NCBI RefSeq assembly: GCF_040215105.1
Contig: NZ_CP157875.1
Coordinates: forward strand, 65,001 to 129,000
Length of the DNA: 64,000 nucleotides
Direction of reading: 5' to 3'
DNA from: Aeromonas veronii
GTDB taxonomy: Bacteria; Pseudomonadota; Gammaproteobacteria; Enterobacterales; Aeromonadaceae
Shown: positions 1-14,256 of the stretch, one piece after another
Layout of the letters: the number at the start of each line of letters is the position of its first letter
Position numbering within the stretch: position 1 is the first letter of the stretch
Notes under the pieces: model-generated
Seen by the model: the letters and a program-made list of their open reading frames with translations, nothing else
Told to the model about the DNA's origin: nothing
The model's database searches: none
Position numbers and translations under genes: made by a program

Positions 1-101
1 ACAAGTGCTTTGGAAACTTCTTGGCGAAAACCAAATTTTATTTGGTCCTTGTTGTACAACAACAAGTCGCGTCGTTTCGACGACACTTCTTGGGGTTGTA
101 T
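1..101 (+). other. Internal spacer of rRNA operon, 23S leader
   Basis: Spacer upstream of 23S rRNA; the 16S and any spacer tRNA lie outside the window. Bases 83-106 are complementary, with one bulged base, to 2984-3008 just past the 23S 3' end. Such a long stem is the usual RNase III processing stem that brackets 23S rRNA. A small hairpin (gtcg-ttt-cgac) lies at about 72-84. Confidence 0.8.
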
Positions 102-2990
<2,889 letters not shown>

Positions 2991-3107
2991 ACAACACCCA
3001 AGAAGTGTTCTGGGCCTTGTAGCAAGTGCATGAACTACTCAAATTCAGTGATAGCGACGAGCCAAGAGCGACATCGTTATTCACGTCAGCTTTCTAGATT
3101 AAGAATT

Positions 3108-3226
3108 TGCCTGGCGGCCATAGCGCCGTGGAACCACCTGATCCCATGCCGAACTCAGAAGTGAAACGCGGTAGCGCCGATGGTAGTGTGGCATTCGCCA
3201 TGCGAGAGTAGGACACTGCCAGGCAC
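3108..3226 (+). rRNA. rrf: 5S ribosomal RNA
   Basis: The sequence begins tgcctggcggccatagcg and ends gccaggca, so its ends pair as the 5S terminal helix. The internal block ccgaactcagaagtgaaacg is the conserved 5S loop region. It lies 117 bases after 23S in the standard 23S-5S order. Confidence 0.97.
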
Positions 3227-3271
3227 CCATTTCAAGATTGCGCGATGAGCGTGGTCTTTACCGGTTAGTGT

Positions 3272-3347
<76 letters not shown>

Positions 3348-3358
3348 TTAAAAAGAAA

Positions 3359-3382
3359 GCCTCCCAGTCGGGAGGCTTTTTT
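3359..3382. terminator. rrn operon terminator, bidirectional
   Basis: Stem gcctccc/gggaggc followed by six T on the plus strand. On the minus strand the same hairpin is followed by ctttcttttt, so it can also end the convergent small gene at 3389. Confidence 0.88.
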
Positions 3383-3388
3383 GCATTC

Positions 3389-3592
3389 TCAATTCACCGA
3401 TATCTTTCTGGCGTCGAGGTAGAAACGGGCTTGTCCCGACTTCTCTATCTGGATGGCCGCGACCAGCTTTTCACCGCGTTTGTATTCCCAGCTCCTTTCG
3501 ATCGATGTCAAAGGGGGCTTGACGATACCCAGCGTCTGCAAGTACTCGTGAAACAGGCCGGCACTTCTTATTTCGGTCATTCCAGGTTTCAT
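3389..3592 (-). CDS. Small hypothetical protein
   Basis: A 67-residue protein starting MKPGMTEIRSAGLF. I chose ATG at 3592 because gaggt sits 7 bases upstream; a GTG at 3601 or the internal ATG at 3580 are alternatives. It is hydrophilic, with a K/R/E-rich middle (SWEYKRGEKL) and no signal or membrane segment. I do not recognise the family. It faces the rRNA operon and shares its terminator; the upstream side is AT-rich up to codA. Protein-like composition and a good ribosome site support it, but length and lack of a known family keep confidence moderate. Confidence 0.5.
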   Translation of the reverse strand: MKPGMTEIRSAGLFHEYLQTLGIVKPPLTSIERSWEYKRGEKLVAAIQIEKSGQARFYLDARKISVN

Positions 3593-3740
3593 CCTCGTCA
3601 CCTCTTTATTGTGTTGTTTATATATTTATCAATGGTGGCGATTTCATATGTATTCAATGTGAACGCTTTTCTAGTAAATTGATCCAAGCTAAGTTATGGG
3701 CTGAAAAAGGCGGAATTTTCCTAAAATAGGGAATAAAAAC

Positions 3741-5006
3741 ATGCTGATAAAGAATGTGAGCCTGGCCGGGCAGACGGGTTTTTGGCAGCTCCTTTGTGAA
3801 GGTGGCCATATCCGGGCCATCGAGCCCATGGGGACTCCTCTCCCCTCTGTTGCCGAACTGGACGGGGAAGGCGGTCTTGCCATCGCGCCCTTCATCGAAC
3901 CTCACATTCACCTGGATACCACCCAGACGGCGGGCGAGCCGAACTGGAACCTGTCGGGCACTCTGTTCGAGGGGATCGAACGCTGGGCCGAGCGCAAGGC
4001 GCTGCTGACTCACGAGGACGTCAAGCGTCGTGCCATCCAGACGCTCAAGTGGCAGATGGCCAACGGCATCCAGTTCGTGCGCACCCATGTGGACGTCTCG
4101 GATCCTCACTTGGTGGCGCTGAAGGCCATGCTGGAGGTGCGCGAGGAGATGAAGGAGTGGATCGAGCTGCAGATAGTGGCCTTCCCGCAGGAGGGGATAC
4201 TCTCCTATCCCAACGGCAAGGCCTTGCTGGAAGAGGCACTCAGGCTGGGGGCCGATGTGATCGGCGCCATTCCTCACTTCGAGTTTACTCGGGAGTACGG
4301 GGTGCAGAGCCTGCATCACATCTTCGTATTGGCGGAGCAATACGGGGTGCTGGTCGATGTGCACTGCGACGAGATCGACGACGAGCAGTCCCGCTTCATC
4401 GAGACCCTGGCCACCCTCGCATACGAGCGCGGCATGGGTCAGCGGGTCACCGCCAGCCACACCACCGCCATGCACTCCTACAACGGCGCCTATGCCTCCC
4501 GATTGTTCCGGCTGCTGCGCATGGCGGAGATCAACTTCGTGGCAAACCCTCTGGTGAATATCCATCTGCAGGGGCGGTTCGATACCTATCCCAAACGCCG
4601 GGGGATCACCCGGGTGAAGGAGATGCTGGAGGCGGGCATCAATGTCTGCTTCGGCCATGACGACGTGTTTGACCCCTGGTACCCCATGGGGACGGGCAAC
4701 ATGCTGCAGGTACTGCACATGGGACTGCATGTCTGTCAGATCATGGGCTACGAGCAGATCAACGATAGCCTCAAGCTCATCGGCGAGCACAGCGCCCGCA
4801 CCCTGAACGTGCAGGACAGATACGGCATCCAGGTTGGCAAGCCCGCCAACCTGGTGATCCTGCCGGCGGAGAATGGCTTCGATGCGGTGCGGCGGCAGGT
4901 GCCGGTGCGCTACTCCGTCCGGGGAGGACGGGTGATCGCCCAGACCCGGCCCGCGCAGACGTCCCTGCACCTGCCGAGGGAAGAGGCGGTCGATTTTCGC
5001 CGTTAA
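3741..5006 (+). CDS. codA: Cytosine deaminase CodA
   Basis: A 421-residue amidohydrolase that deaminates cytosine to uracil in pyrimidine salvage; the E. coli enzyme is 427 residues and the sequence is recognisably the same throughout. Metal and catalytic residues are visible: H55 and H57 ([10 protein letters not shown]), H208 and E211 (DVHCDEID), H240 (TASHTT) and D307 (GHDDVFDPW). No codB cytosine permease lies beside it, unlike the E. coli codBA operon, so uptake must be encoded elsewhere. The upstream 150 bases are AT-rich and should hold its promoter; I could not identify a convincing PurR box. Confidence 0.95.
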   Translation: MLIKNVSLAGQTGFWQLLCEGGHIRAIEPMGTPLPSVAELDGEGGLAIAPFIEPHIHLDTTQTAGEPNWNLSGTLFEGIERWAERKALLTHEDVKRRAIQTLKWQMANGIQFVRTHVDVSDPHLVALKAMLEVREEMKEWIELQIVAFPQEGILSYPNGKALLEEALRLGADVIGAIPHFEFTREYGVQSLHHIFVLAEQYGVLVDVHCDEIDDEQSRFIETLATLAYERGMGQRVTASHTTAMHSYNGAYASRLFRLLRMAEINFVANPLVNIHLQGRFDTYPKRRGITRVKEMLEAGINVCFGHDDVFDPWYPMGTGNMLQVLHMGLHVCQIMGYEQINDSLKLIGEHSARTLNVQDRYGIQVGKPANLVILPAENGFDAVRRQVPVRYSVRGGRVIAQTRPAQTSLHLPREEAVDFRR

Positions 5007-5096
5007 CCCTGGATGAATTGATCCTGGCCCTGTCATCCCTGACGGCGCTTTTGCATAATCCCCGAATACTGGCTTGGCACAACGGAATCCATCGAT

Positions 5097-5474
5097 ATGC
5101 AAACCTGGTTATGTGTGGCCGCCGGCGGGGCGATCGGCGCCTGTCTGCGTTTTGGCATGGGCGAGTTGATGGCATTGCTGCTGGGGCGCCATTTTCCCTA
5201 CGGCACCCTGGCGGTCAACGTCATCGGCTCCTTCATCATGGGATTGGCCTATGCCCTGATAAGCCACGGCTATGTGCCGGATCACCCGATGAAACCACTG
5301 CTCATGGTGGGTATTCTGGGGGCGTTGACTACTTTTTCCTCATTCGCGCTGGATACCGTGCTGCTGGCCCAGCAGGGCGCCTATCTCAAGGCGCTGCTCA
5401 ACATGGGTCTCAACCTCTTCCTCTGCCTGGCCATGGTGATGCTGGGTATGCAGTTGGTGGCAAGCCGGGGTTGA
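5097..5474 (+). CDS. crcB: Fluoride channel CrcB/FluC
   Basis: A 125-residue, four-helix membrane protein of the Fluc family, which dimerises in the inner membrane and expels fluoride. Family landmarks: GGAIGACLRFGMG near the start, NVIGSFIMG (residues about 41-49), and TTFSSFALDT (about 78-87) with the paired phenylalanines. It lies 90 bases after codA and 150 bases before ubiE. I looked for a fluoride riboswitch in 5007-5096 and did not find a convincing one. Confidence 0.93.
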   Translation: MQTWLCVAAGGAIGACLRFGMGELMALLLGRHFPYGTLAVNVIGSFIMGLAYALISHGYVPDHPMKPLLMVGILGALTTFSSFALDTVLLAQQGAYLKALLNMGLNLFLCLAMVMLGMQLVASRG

Positions 5475-5627
5475 GGCATGCCTTGTCCCCTTGCCGGAAG
5501 ATGAGGCTCACTCCATATCATCCGACCGGCCGCCCCCAGAGCGGGCAGTAAACAGGTTCCGAGGTGTCCGGACGCTGGCTGCTCTGGTAAACTGACGGCC
5601 ATTCTTTGCTCTATGGGTGTTTGAGGG

Positions 5628-6380
5628 ATGTCGGAACAGACGAATACTACGCATTTTGGCTATAAAACCGTGGCGACGACCGAGAAGGAAACTCTGGTTG
5701 CCGGCGTCTTCCATTCGGTGGCGGCCAAGTATGATCTGATGAACGATCTGATGTCGTTCGGCATCCACCGCCTCTGGAAGCGCTTTACGATCGACTGCTC
5801 CGGTGTGCGTAAAGGACAGAAAGTGCTGGATCTGGCCGGTGGTACCGGTGATCTGACTGCCAAGTTCTCCCGCATCGTCGGTGAAACCGGTCAGGTCGTG
5901 TTGGCGGACATCAACGACTCCATGCTGAAGGTGGGTCGCGACAAGCTGCGCAATCTGGGGGTGGCAAACAACGTCTCCTACGTGCAGGCCAACGCCGAGG
6001 CGCTGCCCTTCCCGGACAATCACTTCGATGTCATCACCATTGGCTTCGGCCTGCGCAACGTTACCGACAAGGACAAGGCGCTGGCTTCCATGTACCGGGT
6101 GCTCAAGCCGGGTGGACGCCTGCTGGTGCTGGAGTTCTCCAAGCCCGAGAGCGAGGTGATCGCCAAGCTCTATGACCTTTACTCCTTCAAGCTGTTGCCC
6201 AAGATGGGCGAGATCGTGGCGAACGACAGCGAGAGCTACAAGTACCTGGCGGAGTCCATTCGCATGCACCCGGATCAGCAGACCCTGAAGGGGATGATGG
6301 AGAGCGCCGGTTTCGATCAGGTGGACTTCTACAACCTGACCCAGGGCGTAGTCGCCCTGCACCGTGGTTACAAGTTTTAA
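5628..6380 (+). CDS. ubiE: Ubiquinone/menaquinone C-methyltransferase UbiE
   Basis: A 250-residue class I SAM methyltransferase that C-methylates demethylmenaquinone and the octaprenyl-methoxybenzoquinol intermediate of ubiquinone. Motif I is [10 protein letters not shown] (about residues 66-75); the signatures [17 protein letters not shown] and RVLKPGG are typical of UbiE. The length equals that of the E. coli protein (251). It is the first gene of ubiE-ubiJ-ubiB-tatABC, the same order as in E. coli, with eight bases between its stop and the chosen ubiJ start. Confidence 0.96.
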   Translation: MSEQTNTTHFGYKTVATTEKETLVAGVFHSVAAKYDLMNDLMSFGIHRLWKRFTIDCSGVRKGQKVLDLAGGTGDLTAKFSRIVGETGQVVLADINDSMLKVGRDKLRNLGVANNVSYVQANAEALPFPDNHFDVITIGFGLRNVTDKDKALASMYRVLKPGGRLLVLEFSKPESEVIAKLYDLYSFKLLPKMGEIVANDSESYKYLAESIRMHPDQQTLKGMMESAGFDQVDFYNLTQGVVALHRGYKF

Positions 6381-6388
6381 GGTTGCCT

Positions 6389-6997
6389 ATGCCGATGGAT
6401 GCCATGGTCACTGCGGTGATCGAAACCAGCCTCAACCAGTTGCTGGCCCTCGACAAGCAGAGCCCTGAGCGGCTGCGCAAGCTGGCGGGCAAGGTGCTCA
6501 AGCTGGAGCTGCGTGAGCTCAAGCCACTCTGGTTCGTGTTCTCCGAGCGTCGCCTCGATGTGCTGGCCCAGTTTGAAGGGGAGGCCGATGCGGTGCTGAG
6601 CCTCTCCCTGACGGCCCTGGGTCTGCTCAAAGATCCCTCTTCCCTGACCCGCTATATCCGCGAGGAGCGGCTCGATCTGAGCGGCGATCCCCAGCTGGTA
6701 CAGGCCTTCAGCGCTTTGCTGGGGGAGCTGGATATCGACTGGGAGGAGGAGCTCTCCCGTTACACCGGTGACGTACTGGCCCATACCCTGTGCAGCGGTG
6801 CCCGTCAGGCGCGTCGTCTGGTGGGACGTGAGCTGTGTCGCAGCCAGCGTCAGCTGGCGGAGTACCTGACCGAAGAGGCCAGAGTCGCGCCGGGTCCGCT
6901 GGAGGTCGCCAGTTTCAACGACGATGTCGAGTTGCTGGCCCAGCACATGAAGGCGGTCGAGTTGCGACTGGCCCGTCTCGAACAACGGGTGAGCTGA
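6389..6997 (+). CDS. ubiJ: Ubiquinone biosynthesis accessory factor UbiJ
   Basis: A 202-residue protein matching UbiJ (formerly YigP): an N-terminal SCP2-like lipid-binding domain (residues about 15-115, [20 protein letters not shown] onward) and a C-terminal coiled-coil helix ([20 protein letters not shown]). UbiJ belongs to the soluble Ubi complex that carries hydrophobic ubiquinone intermediates, partnering UbiK. Start ambiguity: ATG occurs at 6389, 6395 and 6404; I use the first. The stop TGA overlaps the ubiB ATG by one base, implying translational coupling. Confidence 0.93.
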   Translation: MPMDAMVTAVIETSLNQLLALDKQSPERLRKLAGKVLKLELRELKPLWFVFSERRLDVLAQFEGEADAVLSLSLTALGLLKDPSSLTRYIREERLDLSGDPQLVQAFSALLGELDIDWEEELSRYTGDVLAHTLCSGARQARRLVGRELCRSQRQLAEYLTEEARVAPGPLEVASFNDDVELLAQHMKAVELRLARLEQRVS

Positions 6998-8637
6998 TGA
7001 CTCCAAAAGAGTTCAAACGCCTCTATCGCATCGTCAGCATTCTGCTGGAGCAGGGCATCGATGAGCTGGTGCCCGCCCGCTATCAACCCTGGCCGGGACG
7101 CCTGCTGCGCCGCAGCCTGTTCTGGCTCAAGAACAAGCAGCCGACCCTCAATCGCGGTGCCCGCATCCGCCTCGCCTTCGAGGCGCTGGGCCCCATCTTC
7201 ATCAAGTTCGGCCAGATGCTGTCGACCCGGCGGGATCTGTTGCCGCCGGATATCGCCGAGGAGCTGGCGCTGTTGCAGGACAGGGTGCCTCCCTTCTGCG
7301 GCCAGGCCGCCCGCCGTCAGATAGAGGCGAGCCTGGGTTGCCCCATCGAGACCCTGTTCGATGACTTCGACGAGACGCCGCTGGCGTCCGCCTCTATCGC
7401 CCAGGTGCACACCGCCAGATTGAAAGAGAACGGCCGCGAGATCGTCATCAAGGTGATCCGCCCGGACATCGAGCCCATCATCGAGGCGGACCTTCGCCTG
7501 ATGCAGGCGGTGGCCAAACTGGCCGCGCGCTTCGTGCCCCAGAGCGCCCGACTGCGCCCGGTGGAGGTGGTGGAGGAGTATCGCAAGACCATACTCGACG
7601 AGCTGAACCTGATGCGGGAAGCCGCCAACGCCATCCAGCTGCGCCGCAACTTCACCGGATCCGACGCCCTCTACGTGCCCGAGGTGTTCACCGAACACTG
7701 CCGCGAGCAGGTGCTGGTGATGGAGCGCATCTACGGCATTGCGGTCTCTGACATCGAGGCGCTGGAAGCCAACGGCACCAACATGAAGCTGCTGGCGGAG
7801 CGTGGGGTGGAGGTGTTCTTCACCCAGGTGTTCCGGGACAGCTTCTTCCACGCCGACATGCACCCGGGCAATATCTTCGTCTCGTATGAGCACCCGGAGA
7901 ACCCCCTCTGGATCGGCATCGACTGCGGAATCGTCGGGACGTTGAACCGGGAAGACAAGCGCTACCTGGCGGAGAACTTCCTCGCCTTCTTCAACCGGGA
8001 CTATCGCCGGGTGGCGGAACTGCACGTGGAGTCCGGCTGGGTGCCTGCCGATACCAAGGTGGACGAGTTCGAGTTCGCCATCCGCACCGTGCTGGAGCCC
8101 ATCTTCGAGAAGCCCCTGTCCGAGATCTCTTTCGGCCACGTGCTGCTCAACCTGTTCAACACCGCCCGCCGCTTCAACATGCAGGTGCAACCACAGCTGG
8201 TGCTGCTGCAGAAGACCCTGCTCTACGTGGAAGGGCTGGGGCGTCAACTCTATCCCCAGCTGGATCTGTGGCAGACCGCCAAGCCCTACCTGGAGAGCTG
8301 GATGCATCAGCAGGTGGGCCCCAAGGCCGTGCTGAACGCCATCAAGGAAAAGGCGCCGTTCTGGGCCGAGAAGCTGCCGGAACTGCCTGAACTGGTCTAC
8401 GAGACCCTGCGTCAGGCGCGCCATCAGCAACACCATTTCGATCAGATGTTCGCCGATTTTCGCAAGCACAGCCGCCGCCAGGGGCAGGCGCGCTACCTCT
8501 TAGGGGTTGGAGCCAGCCTGTTGCTTGCGGGTGTATTCTTGCTGACCCAGAGACAACACATTGAGTGGGGACAAATAACGCTAGCCGGCGCCGGTGTATG
8601 CTGGGTACTCGGCTGGCTGAAGGCCCGCTCACACTAA
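6997..8637 (+). CDS. ubiB: Ubiquinone biosynthesis ATPase-like kinase UbiB
   Basis: A 546-residue ADCK/UbiB family atypical kinase needed for ubiquinone biosynthesis, identical in length to the E. coli protein. Family features: the KxGQ motif ([16 protein letters not shown]) replacing a standard nucleotide loop, the A-rich loop ASASIAQVH, the lysine of IVIKVIRP, the catalytic-type HADMHPGNI and the metal site IDCGIVGTL. Two C-terminal transmembrane helices (about residues 498-540) anchor it in the inner membrane. The start at 6997 gives the canonical [12 protein letters not shown]; upstream in-frame codons to 6835 are within ubiJ and are not used. Confidence 0.96.
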   Translation: MTPKEFKRLYRIVSILLEQGIDELVPARYQPWPGRLLRRSLFWLKNKQPTLNRGARIRLAFEALGPIFIKFGQMLSTRRDLLPPDIAEELALLQDRVPPFCGQAARRQIEASLGCPIETLFDDFDETPLASASIAQVHTARLKENGREIVIKVIRPDIEPIIEADLRLMQAVAKLAARFVPQSARLRPVEVVEEYRKTILDELNLMREAANAIQLRRNFTGSDALYVPEVFTEHCREQVLVMERIYGIAVSDIEALEANGTNMKLLAERGVEVFFTQVFRDSFFHADMHPGNIFVSYEHPENPLWIGIDCGIVGTLNREDKRYLAENFLAFFNRDYRRVAELHVESGWVPADTKVDEFEFAIRTVLEPIFEKPLSEISFGHVLLNLFNTARRFNMQVQPQLVLLQKTLLYVEGLGRQLYPQLDLWQTAKPYLESWMHQQVGPKAVLNAIKEKAPFWAEKLPELPELVYETLRQARHQQHHFDQMFADFRKHSRRQGQARYLLGVGASLLLAGVFLLTQRQHIEWGQITLAGAGVCWVLGWLKARSH

Positions 8638-8691
8638 TCTTTCCGCTAAACGCTCAAATGCGCCGACTGGCGCCAATTTTGGAGAAATATC

Positions 8692-8940
8692 ATGGGTGGT
8701 ATCAGTATCTGGCAGTTGTTGATCATCGCAGTCATCGTGGTGCTGCTGTTCGGCACCAAGAAGTTGCGCGGGATCGGCGGTGATCTGGGTGCGGCGGTCA
8801 AGGGCTTCAAGAAGGCGCTGTCCGACGATCCGGCCGATGCCAAGCCCGAGCAGAAGGATGCGGAGTTTCCGCCAAAGCAACTGAACGAAACGGCCAACAG
8901 CGCCGACACCACCAAGCAGAAAGACAAAGATCAGGCCTAA
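8692..8940 (+). CDS. tatA: Sec-independent translocase subunit TatA
   Basis: An 82-residue protein starting [21 protein letters not shown], with one N-terminal membrane helix, then the [14 protein letters not shown] amphipathic helix and a charged, K/D-rich tail. TatA forms the size-adjustable pore of the twin-arginine export system in the inner membrane. It is followed after three bases by tatB, in the standard tatABC order. Confidence 0.95.
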   Translation: MGGISIWQLLIIAVIVVLLFGTKKLRGIGGDLGAAVKGFKKALSDDPADAKPEQKDAEFPPKQLNETANSADTTKQKDKDQA

Positions 8941-8943
8941 GCC

Positions 8944-9408
8944 ATGTTCGACATCGGTTTTTGGGAGCTGGTCGTCATCGCCGTGGTGGCCCTGGTGGTG
9001 CTGGGGCCGGAACGGCTGCCCGGCGCCATCCGTACGGCAGCCCACTGGATCAAGCTCATTCGCAGCACGGCCAACTCGGTGAAGTCCGAGCTGGAGCAGG
9101 AGCTCAAGTTGCAAGAGCTGCACAATGACCTTAAAAAGGCCGAAACCCTGAAGATGAGCAACCTGAGCCCTGAGCTGCAGGAGTCCATCGAGCAGTTGAA
9201 GACGGCGGCCCAGTCGGTGAATCGCCCCTACCAGCCGCAACCCGAGTCACAGAACGAGATCCGTCCTCCGGTGACGCCAGCGCCTGAGCCCAATATCGCT
9301 CCGGCGCCCCAGGCCCTGCCTGAGGCGGAAGCTGAGGTAGAGGCAGTTCCTCAGCTCGACGCCGTGCCCACTCCTCTGGTGAAAGAGAACCAGGAGGTGA
9401 AGTCATGA
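8944..9408 (+). CDS. tatB: Sec-independent translocase subunit TatB
   Basis: A 154-residue protein with an N-terminal membrane helix ([25 protein letters not shown]), the LGPERLP hinge typical of TatB, a long amphipathic and coiled-coil region to about residue 95, and a P/A/E-rich unstructured tail. TatB acts with TatC as the twin-arginine signal-peptide receptor. Its last four bases overlap tatC (ATGA). Confidence 0.94.
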   Translation: MFDIGFWELVVIAVVALVVLGPERLPGAIRTAAHWIKLIRSTANSVKSELEQELKLQELHNDLKKAETLKMSNLSPELQESIEQLKTAAQSVNRPYQPQPESQNEIRPPVTPAPEPNIAPAPQALPEAEAEVEAVPQLDAVPTPLVKENQEVKS

Positions 9409-10160
9409 GTCAGGCCGAGCAACCCCTGATCAGCCACCTGGTGGAGTTGAGAACCCGGTTGATGCGCTCCATTCTGGCCATCTTGCTGGTGTTTGTCGGG
9501 CTCATCTACTTCTCCAACAACATCTATGACTTCGTGGCCCAGCCGCTGCTCAGCCAGCTGCCGGAAGGCACCAGCATGATAGCGACGGACGTGGCGACCC
9601 CCTTCATCACGCCCATCAAGCTGACCCTGATGGTCTCCTTCTTCGTGGCCATTCCCTATCTGCTGTATCAAGCCTGGGCCTTCATCGCACCCGGGTTGTA
9701 CCAGCATGAGCGGCGCATGGTCCTGCCGTTGGTCGCTTCCAGTGCCGTGCTCTTCTATGCCGGCATGGCGTTCGCCTATTACGTGGTGTTTCCGCTGGTG
9801 TTTGGCTTTTTCACCAGCACGGCTCCCGCCGGGGTTACGGTGGCGACCGACATCGCCAGCTACCTGGACTTCGTGCTGACCCTGTTCTTCGCGTTCGGGG
9901 TGGCGTTCGAGATCCCCATCGCCACCATACTGCTGTGCTGGACCGGAGTGACTACGCCCAAGAGCCTCAAGGAGAAGCGCCCCTACGTCATCGTCGGGGT
10001 CTTCGTGGTGGGCATGTTGCTGACGCCCCCCGATGTCTTCTCCCAGACCCTGCTGGCGATCCCCATGTGGGCGCTGTGGGAGCTCGGCCTCTTCTTCGCC
10101 CGTTTCTACGTGAAGAAGGACGATCCCGCCGAGACAGATCAGGTGGGTGAAGAGCCGTGA
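9405..10160 (+). CDS. tatC: Sec-independent translocase subunit TatC
   Basis: A 251-residue, six-helix inner-membrane protein; family signatures are [16 protein letters not shown] at the N-terminus, the conserved glutamate of [10 protein letters not shown], and [19 protein letters not shown] near the C-terminus. TatC binds the twin-arginine motif of folded export substrates. It is the last of the Tat genes before a moderate hairpin; tatD follows 135 bases later. Confidence 0.95.
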   Translation: MSQAEQPLISHLVELRTRLMRSILAILLVFVGLIYFSNNIYDFVAQPLLSQLPEGTSMIATDVATPFITPIKLTLMVSFFVAIPYLLYQAWAFIAPGLYQHERRMVLPLVASSAVLFYAGMAFAYYVVFPLVFGFFTSTAPAGVTVATDIASYLDFVLTLFFAFGVAFEIPIATILLCWTGVTTPKSLKEKRPYVIVGVFVVGMLLTPPDVFSQTLLAIPMWALWELGLFFARFYVKKDDPAETDQVGEEP

Positions 10161-10172
10161 TTGTGGAAGGAT

Positions 10173-10204
10173 GAGGGGAGCCCAGGCTCCCTTCCTCTTT
10201 TCAT
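10173..10204 (+). terminator. Probable intrinsic terminator after tatC
   Basis: Stem gaggggagcc/ggctcccttc with a very short loop, followed by ctctttt. The T run is interrupted, so read-through into tatD is likely. Confidence 0.55.
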
Positions 10205-10295
10205 GCCCCCCGCACAAGCGTATGGTAAGGCCCCATCCTGTAGATGGTTTTCAAATGCCTGATATACAGCCTCTTTATCTGGAAATGCTCACCCC

Positions 10296-11081
10296 ATGAT
10301 CGACATCGGAATCAACCTCACCAGTCCCCAGTTTGCCGGCGAACAGGCCGAGCTGGTGAACCGTGCCCGCGATGCCGGGGTCGAGGGGTTGATCCTCACC
10401 GGCACCTGCCTGGCGGGCAGCCGGGAGAGTGCCGCCTTGGCCGCCCGCTGGCCGGGCTACTGCTTCTCCACCGCCGGGGTGCATCCCCACGACGCGTCGA
10501 GTGTCGATGCACAGACTCTGCCCGCCTTGCGTGAGCTGGCTGCTCTACCCCAGGTGGTGGCCATCGGCGAGTGCGGTCTCGATTACAACCGCGACTTCTC
10601 GCCCCGGCCGGTACAGGATGCGGTATTCGACGCCCAGCTGGCGCTGGCTGCCGAGCTGAACATGCCGGTGTTCCTGCACTGCCGGGATGCTCACGCGCGT
10701 TTCATCGAGATCCTGCGGCCCTGGTTGCCGCGTCTGCCCGGCGCCGTGCTGCACTGCTTCACTGGCGCCGATGCCGAACTGGACGAGTGTCTGGCACTGG
10801 GACTGCATATCGGCGTGACCGGCTGGCTGTGCGACGAGCGCCGTGGTCAGCTGCTGCGCGAACAGGTGGCGCGGATCCCGGCCGGCCGGTTGATGATAGA
10901 GACCGACGCTCCCTATCTGGTGCCACGGGATCTGAAGCCCAGACCCAAACGCAACGAACCCGCTTTTCTGCCGCACATCGCCAAGGTGGTGGCGGCCTGT
11001 CGTGGTGAGACGCCCGAGGCCTTGCTGGCCCACACCCGGGCCACCTCAGCCGCGTTCTTCCAACTTCCACTCCAGGAGTGA
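10296..11081 (+). CDS. tatD: Metal-dependent 3'-5' deoxyribonuclease TatD
   Basis: A 261-residue TIM-barrel hydrolase of the TatD family. The start [11 protein letters not shown] lacks the usual HxH of many relatives but matches the E. coli TatD type; later motifs [16 protein letters not shown] (catalytic glutamate), [13 protein letters not shown] and ETDAPYL are intact. E. coli TatD is a magnesium-dependent DNase acting in the cytosol, not a protein exporter, despite its location. hemB follows three bases after its stop. Confidence 0.93.
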   Translation: MIDIGINLTSPQFAGEQAELVNRARDAGVEGLILTGTCLAGSRESAALAARWPGYCFSTAGVHPHDASSVDAQTLPALRELAALPQVVAIGECGLDYNRDFSPRPVQDAVFDAQLALAAELNMPVFLHCRDAHARFIEILRPWLPRLPGAVLHCFTGADAELDECLALGLHIGVTGWLCDERRGQLLREQVARIPAGRLMIETDAPYLVPRDLKPRPKRNEPAFLPHIAKVVAACRGETPEALLAHTRATSAAFFQLPLQE

Positions 11082-12107
<1,026 letters not shown>

Positions 12108-12123
12108 ACGGTTTGAGCGAATG

Positions 12124-12156
12124 AAAAAATGCCAGTCGATGCGACTGGCATTTTGC
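12124..12156. terminator. Bidirectional terminator between hemB and the redox pair
   Basis: Perfect stem aaaatgccagtcg/cgactggcatttt with A tract before and T tract after, between the convergent hemB and the membrane thiol reductase gene. Confidence 0.9.
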
Positions 12157-12159
12157 TTT

Positions 12160-14190
12160 TCAGGGCAGGGCGCGAGCCTGATCGATCAGGCTGTCCGGGC
12201 CGAGCACCTGGGGTAGGACCCTGGGCTCGCGCTGGCCAGGCACATACCAGAGGTAGAGCGGCACACCGGAGCGACCGTGCTGCGCCAGGAAGGCGGTGAT
12301 CCCGGGATCGCCCTGGGTCCAGTCCCCCCGCATCACCTCGACGCCCGCCTCGGCCAAGGCTTGTTCCGTGGCGCGGCGATCGATGGCGACTTGCTCGTTG
12401 ACCTTGCAGGTCATGCACCAGTCGGCGGTGAAGTAGAGGAACACCGGCTTGTCCCCCGCTCTCAGGGCTTCCAGCTTGGCTGGGTCGAAGGCGAGCCGGT
12501 TGGCGGGTTGGGACTGGGTGGCGCGCTCGCTCATCTGGCTCAGGCCGAGGGGGATGACGAGGACGGCAGCCAACACGGCCGGCAGCCAGGCCTGCGGCTT
12601 CATCGCTTGCTGACGCAGGCCGGTCAGCCAGAGGCCGAACGTCAGCAGCATGGCACAGCCCAGGCTGGCGGTCAGCGCGTTGGCGGACACCTGTTGGCCG
12701 AGCACCCACGACAGCGCCAGCATGGTCAGGAACATGGGGACGGCGAGCAGGCGGCGAAGGGTTGCCATCCAGAGCCCGGGTTTCGGCATCCGGCGCTGCA
12801 GGGCCGGGACATATCCCAGCAGCAGGAAGGGTAGGGCTATGCCAAACCCCAATCCGGCGAACACCAGCATGCCCGCAAGGGGCGGCAGGATCAGGGCGGT
12901 GCCGAGTGCCGCCGCCATGAAGGGGCCAGTGCAGGGGGTGGCGACGAAGGCGGCGAGGGCGCCGGTCCAGAACGCCCCGGCAGCGCCGTCGCGCCGGGTC
13001 AGTCCGGCTCCGGCGTCGAGAGTGCTCAGCTCAAACAGGCCGACCATGTTGAAGGCGATGACGCAGGTCAGCAGCAGCAACAGCAGTATCATGCGCGGAT
13101 CCTGCAGCTGGAAGGCCCAACCGAGCTGGGCACCGCCCGCCCGCATGACCAGCAGCACGCCACCGAGCAGCATGCAGGTCGCCATCACCCCGGCGGTGTA
13201 GGCCAGCGCTTCGCGCCGCGCGGCACGGGCGCTGGTTCCTGCCCGTGCCAGGCTCATCGCCTTGAGGCTGAGGATGGGGAAGACGCAGGGCATCAGGTTC
13301 AGCAGCAGGCCACCGGCGATCGCCCCGGCCAGCGCCAGCAGCAGGGCGGTTGCACCGCTCCCACCTTTGGCCGGAGCGGCGGCAAGCCGGGCGTCCAGAT
13401 CCAGCCCCAGGCCGTTGCCGAGCGCCAGGGTCGCCTCGAATGCCTCGGTCGGCTTGGCTCCTGCCCGGGTCTCGACGATGAGCAGATCGCCCCGGCGTTC
13501 AAACCGCTGGGGGGCGGCATCGACGATGGCCTGTCTGGTGGCGCTGAAGAGGTGCGGCTCGTCGACCTCTATGCTGGCGGGGAGCGGCACCTCGAGGCGC
13601 AGCCGCTGCTCATTGATGGTGAAACCGACGGGGGAGCCGAGCGGTCTGGGCAACGCCTGCCGCCACTTGGCAAAGTCGGTGGCGAGGGCGGCATCGGGTT
13701 CACCGTGGCCGACGTGCAGCGTGATCTGCAGGCTGGCGCGCTCCGGGACGCAGGCGTCGTGACGGCAGGCCAGATACTGCATGTCGAGGCGGATCGGCAG
13801 TTGGGTGCCCAGGGCCATCCCCTCGGCGATGGAGAGCTCCGCCAGCAGCGCGTAGGGTTGGTCGTAGACATGGTTCATGATGCCGTCGATCAGCAGGGTC
13901 TGGGGGAGCGGATAGGCCACCTCGCCGACGCTGACGCCATCGGGCAGGTGCCAGGTCAGCCTGGGGGCCAGGCCGACATCCCCCGGCTGTTTCCAGTAGC
14001 CGTGCCATTCTCCTTGGGGGGTCATCCTGATCGCCAGGGTGGTGGTGCCGTTGGCGGCGGGGGTGGGGCTGGCGGCATGCAGGGAAGAGGCGATCAGCAC
14101 CTCCTCGGCGCCGGGCATATCGGCTGCGGCCAGCATGGGGGCGCTCAGGCAGAGCCAAAGCAGCAACCGCTTCAGGGTGTCGAGTTTCAT
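12160..14190 (-). CDS. ScsB/DsbD-like membrane thiol-disulfide reductase
   Basis: A 676-residue protein of the DsbD superfamily, which moves electrons from cytoplasmic thioredoxin to the periplasm. Order: signal peptide (residues 1-22); periplasmic domain with cysteine pair C142/C147 (ACRHDAC); a membrane domain with about eight helices carrying C302 (MPCVFP) and C420 (TPCTGP); C-terminal thioredoxin-fold domain with WCMTC (C592/C595). The long N-terminal domain resembles ScsB (suppressor of copper sensitivity) more than classical DsbD. I chose ATG 14190 because it gives a clean signal peptide. It follows the thioredoxin-like gene at 14257 and is probably cotranscribed with it. Its likely role is reduction of periplasmic thiol proteins or copper tolerance. 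Confidence 0.85.
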   Translation of the reverse strand: MKLDTLKRLLLWLCLSAPMLAAADMPGAEEVLIASSLHAASPTPAANGTTTLAIRMTPQGEWHGYWKQPGDVGLAPRLTWHLPDGVSVGEVAYPLPQTLLIDGIMNHVYDQPYALLAELSIAEGMALGTQLPIRLDMQYLACRHDACVPERASLQITLHVGHGEPDAALATDFAKWRQALPRPLGSPVGFTINEQRLRLEVPLPASIEVDEPHLFSATRQAIVDAAPQRFERRGDLLIVETRAGAKPTEAFEATLALGNGLGLDLDARLAAAPAKGGSGATALLLALAGAIAGGLLLNLMPCVFPILSLKAMSLARAGTSARAARREALAYTAGVMATCMLLGGVLLVMRAGGAQLGWAFQLQDPRMILLLLLLTCVIAFNMVGLFELSTLDAGAGLTRRDGAAGAFWTGALAAFVATPCTGPFMAAALGTALILPPLAGMLVFAGLGFGIALPFLLLGYVPALQRRMPKPGLWMATLRRLLAVPMFLTMLALSWVLGQQVSANALTASLGCAMLLTFGLWLTGLRQQAMKPQAWLPAVLAAVLVIPLGLSQMSERATQSQPANRLAFDPAKLEALRAGDKPVFLYFTADWCMTCKVNEQVAIDRRATEQALAEAGVEVMRGDWTQGDPGITAFLAQHGRSGVPLYLWYVPGQREPRVLPQVLGPDSLIDQARALP

Positions 14191-14256
14191 GGGTCTCTTC
14201 GTGCGGGAGAAAAAAAGACACCAGCCAGTGGGGCCGGTGTCCATGACGGCTGACGG

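Noticed and set aside
5007..5096. Fluoride riboswitch upstream of crcB
   Set aside because: I could not find the conserved pseudoknot elements; the gap is short.
6835..6996. Longer N-terminus for UbiB
   Set aside because: The extra residues are the ubiJ gene in another frame; the ATG at 6997 gives the standard length and start.
6850..8469. Minus-strand 539-aa frame opposite ubiB
   Set aside because: Antisense shadow of a confident ubiB gene.
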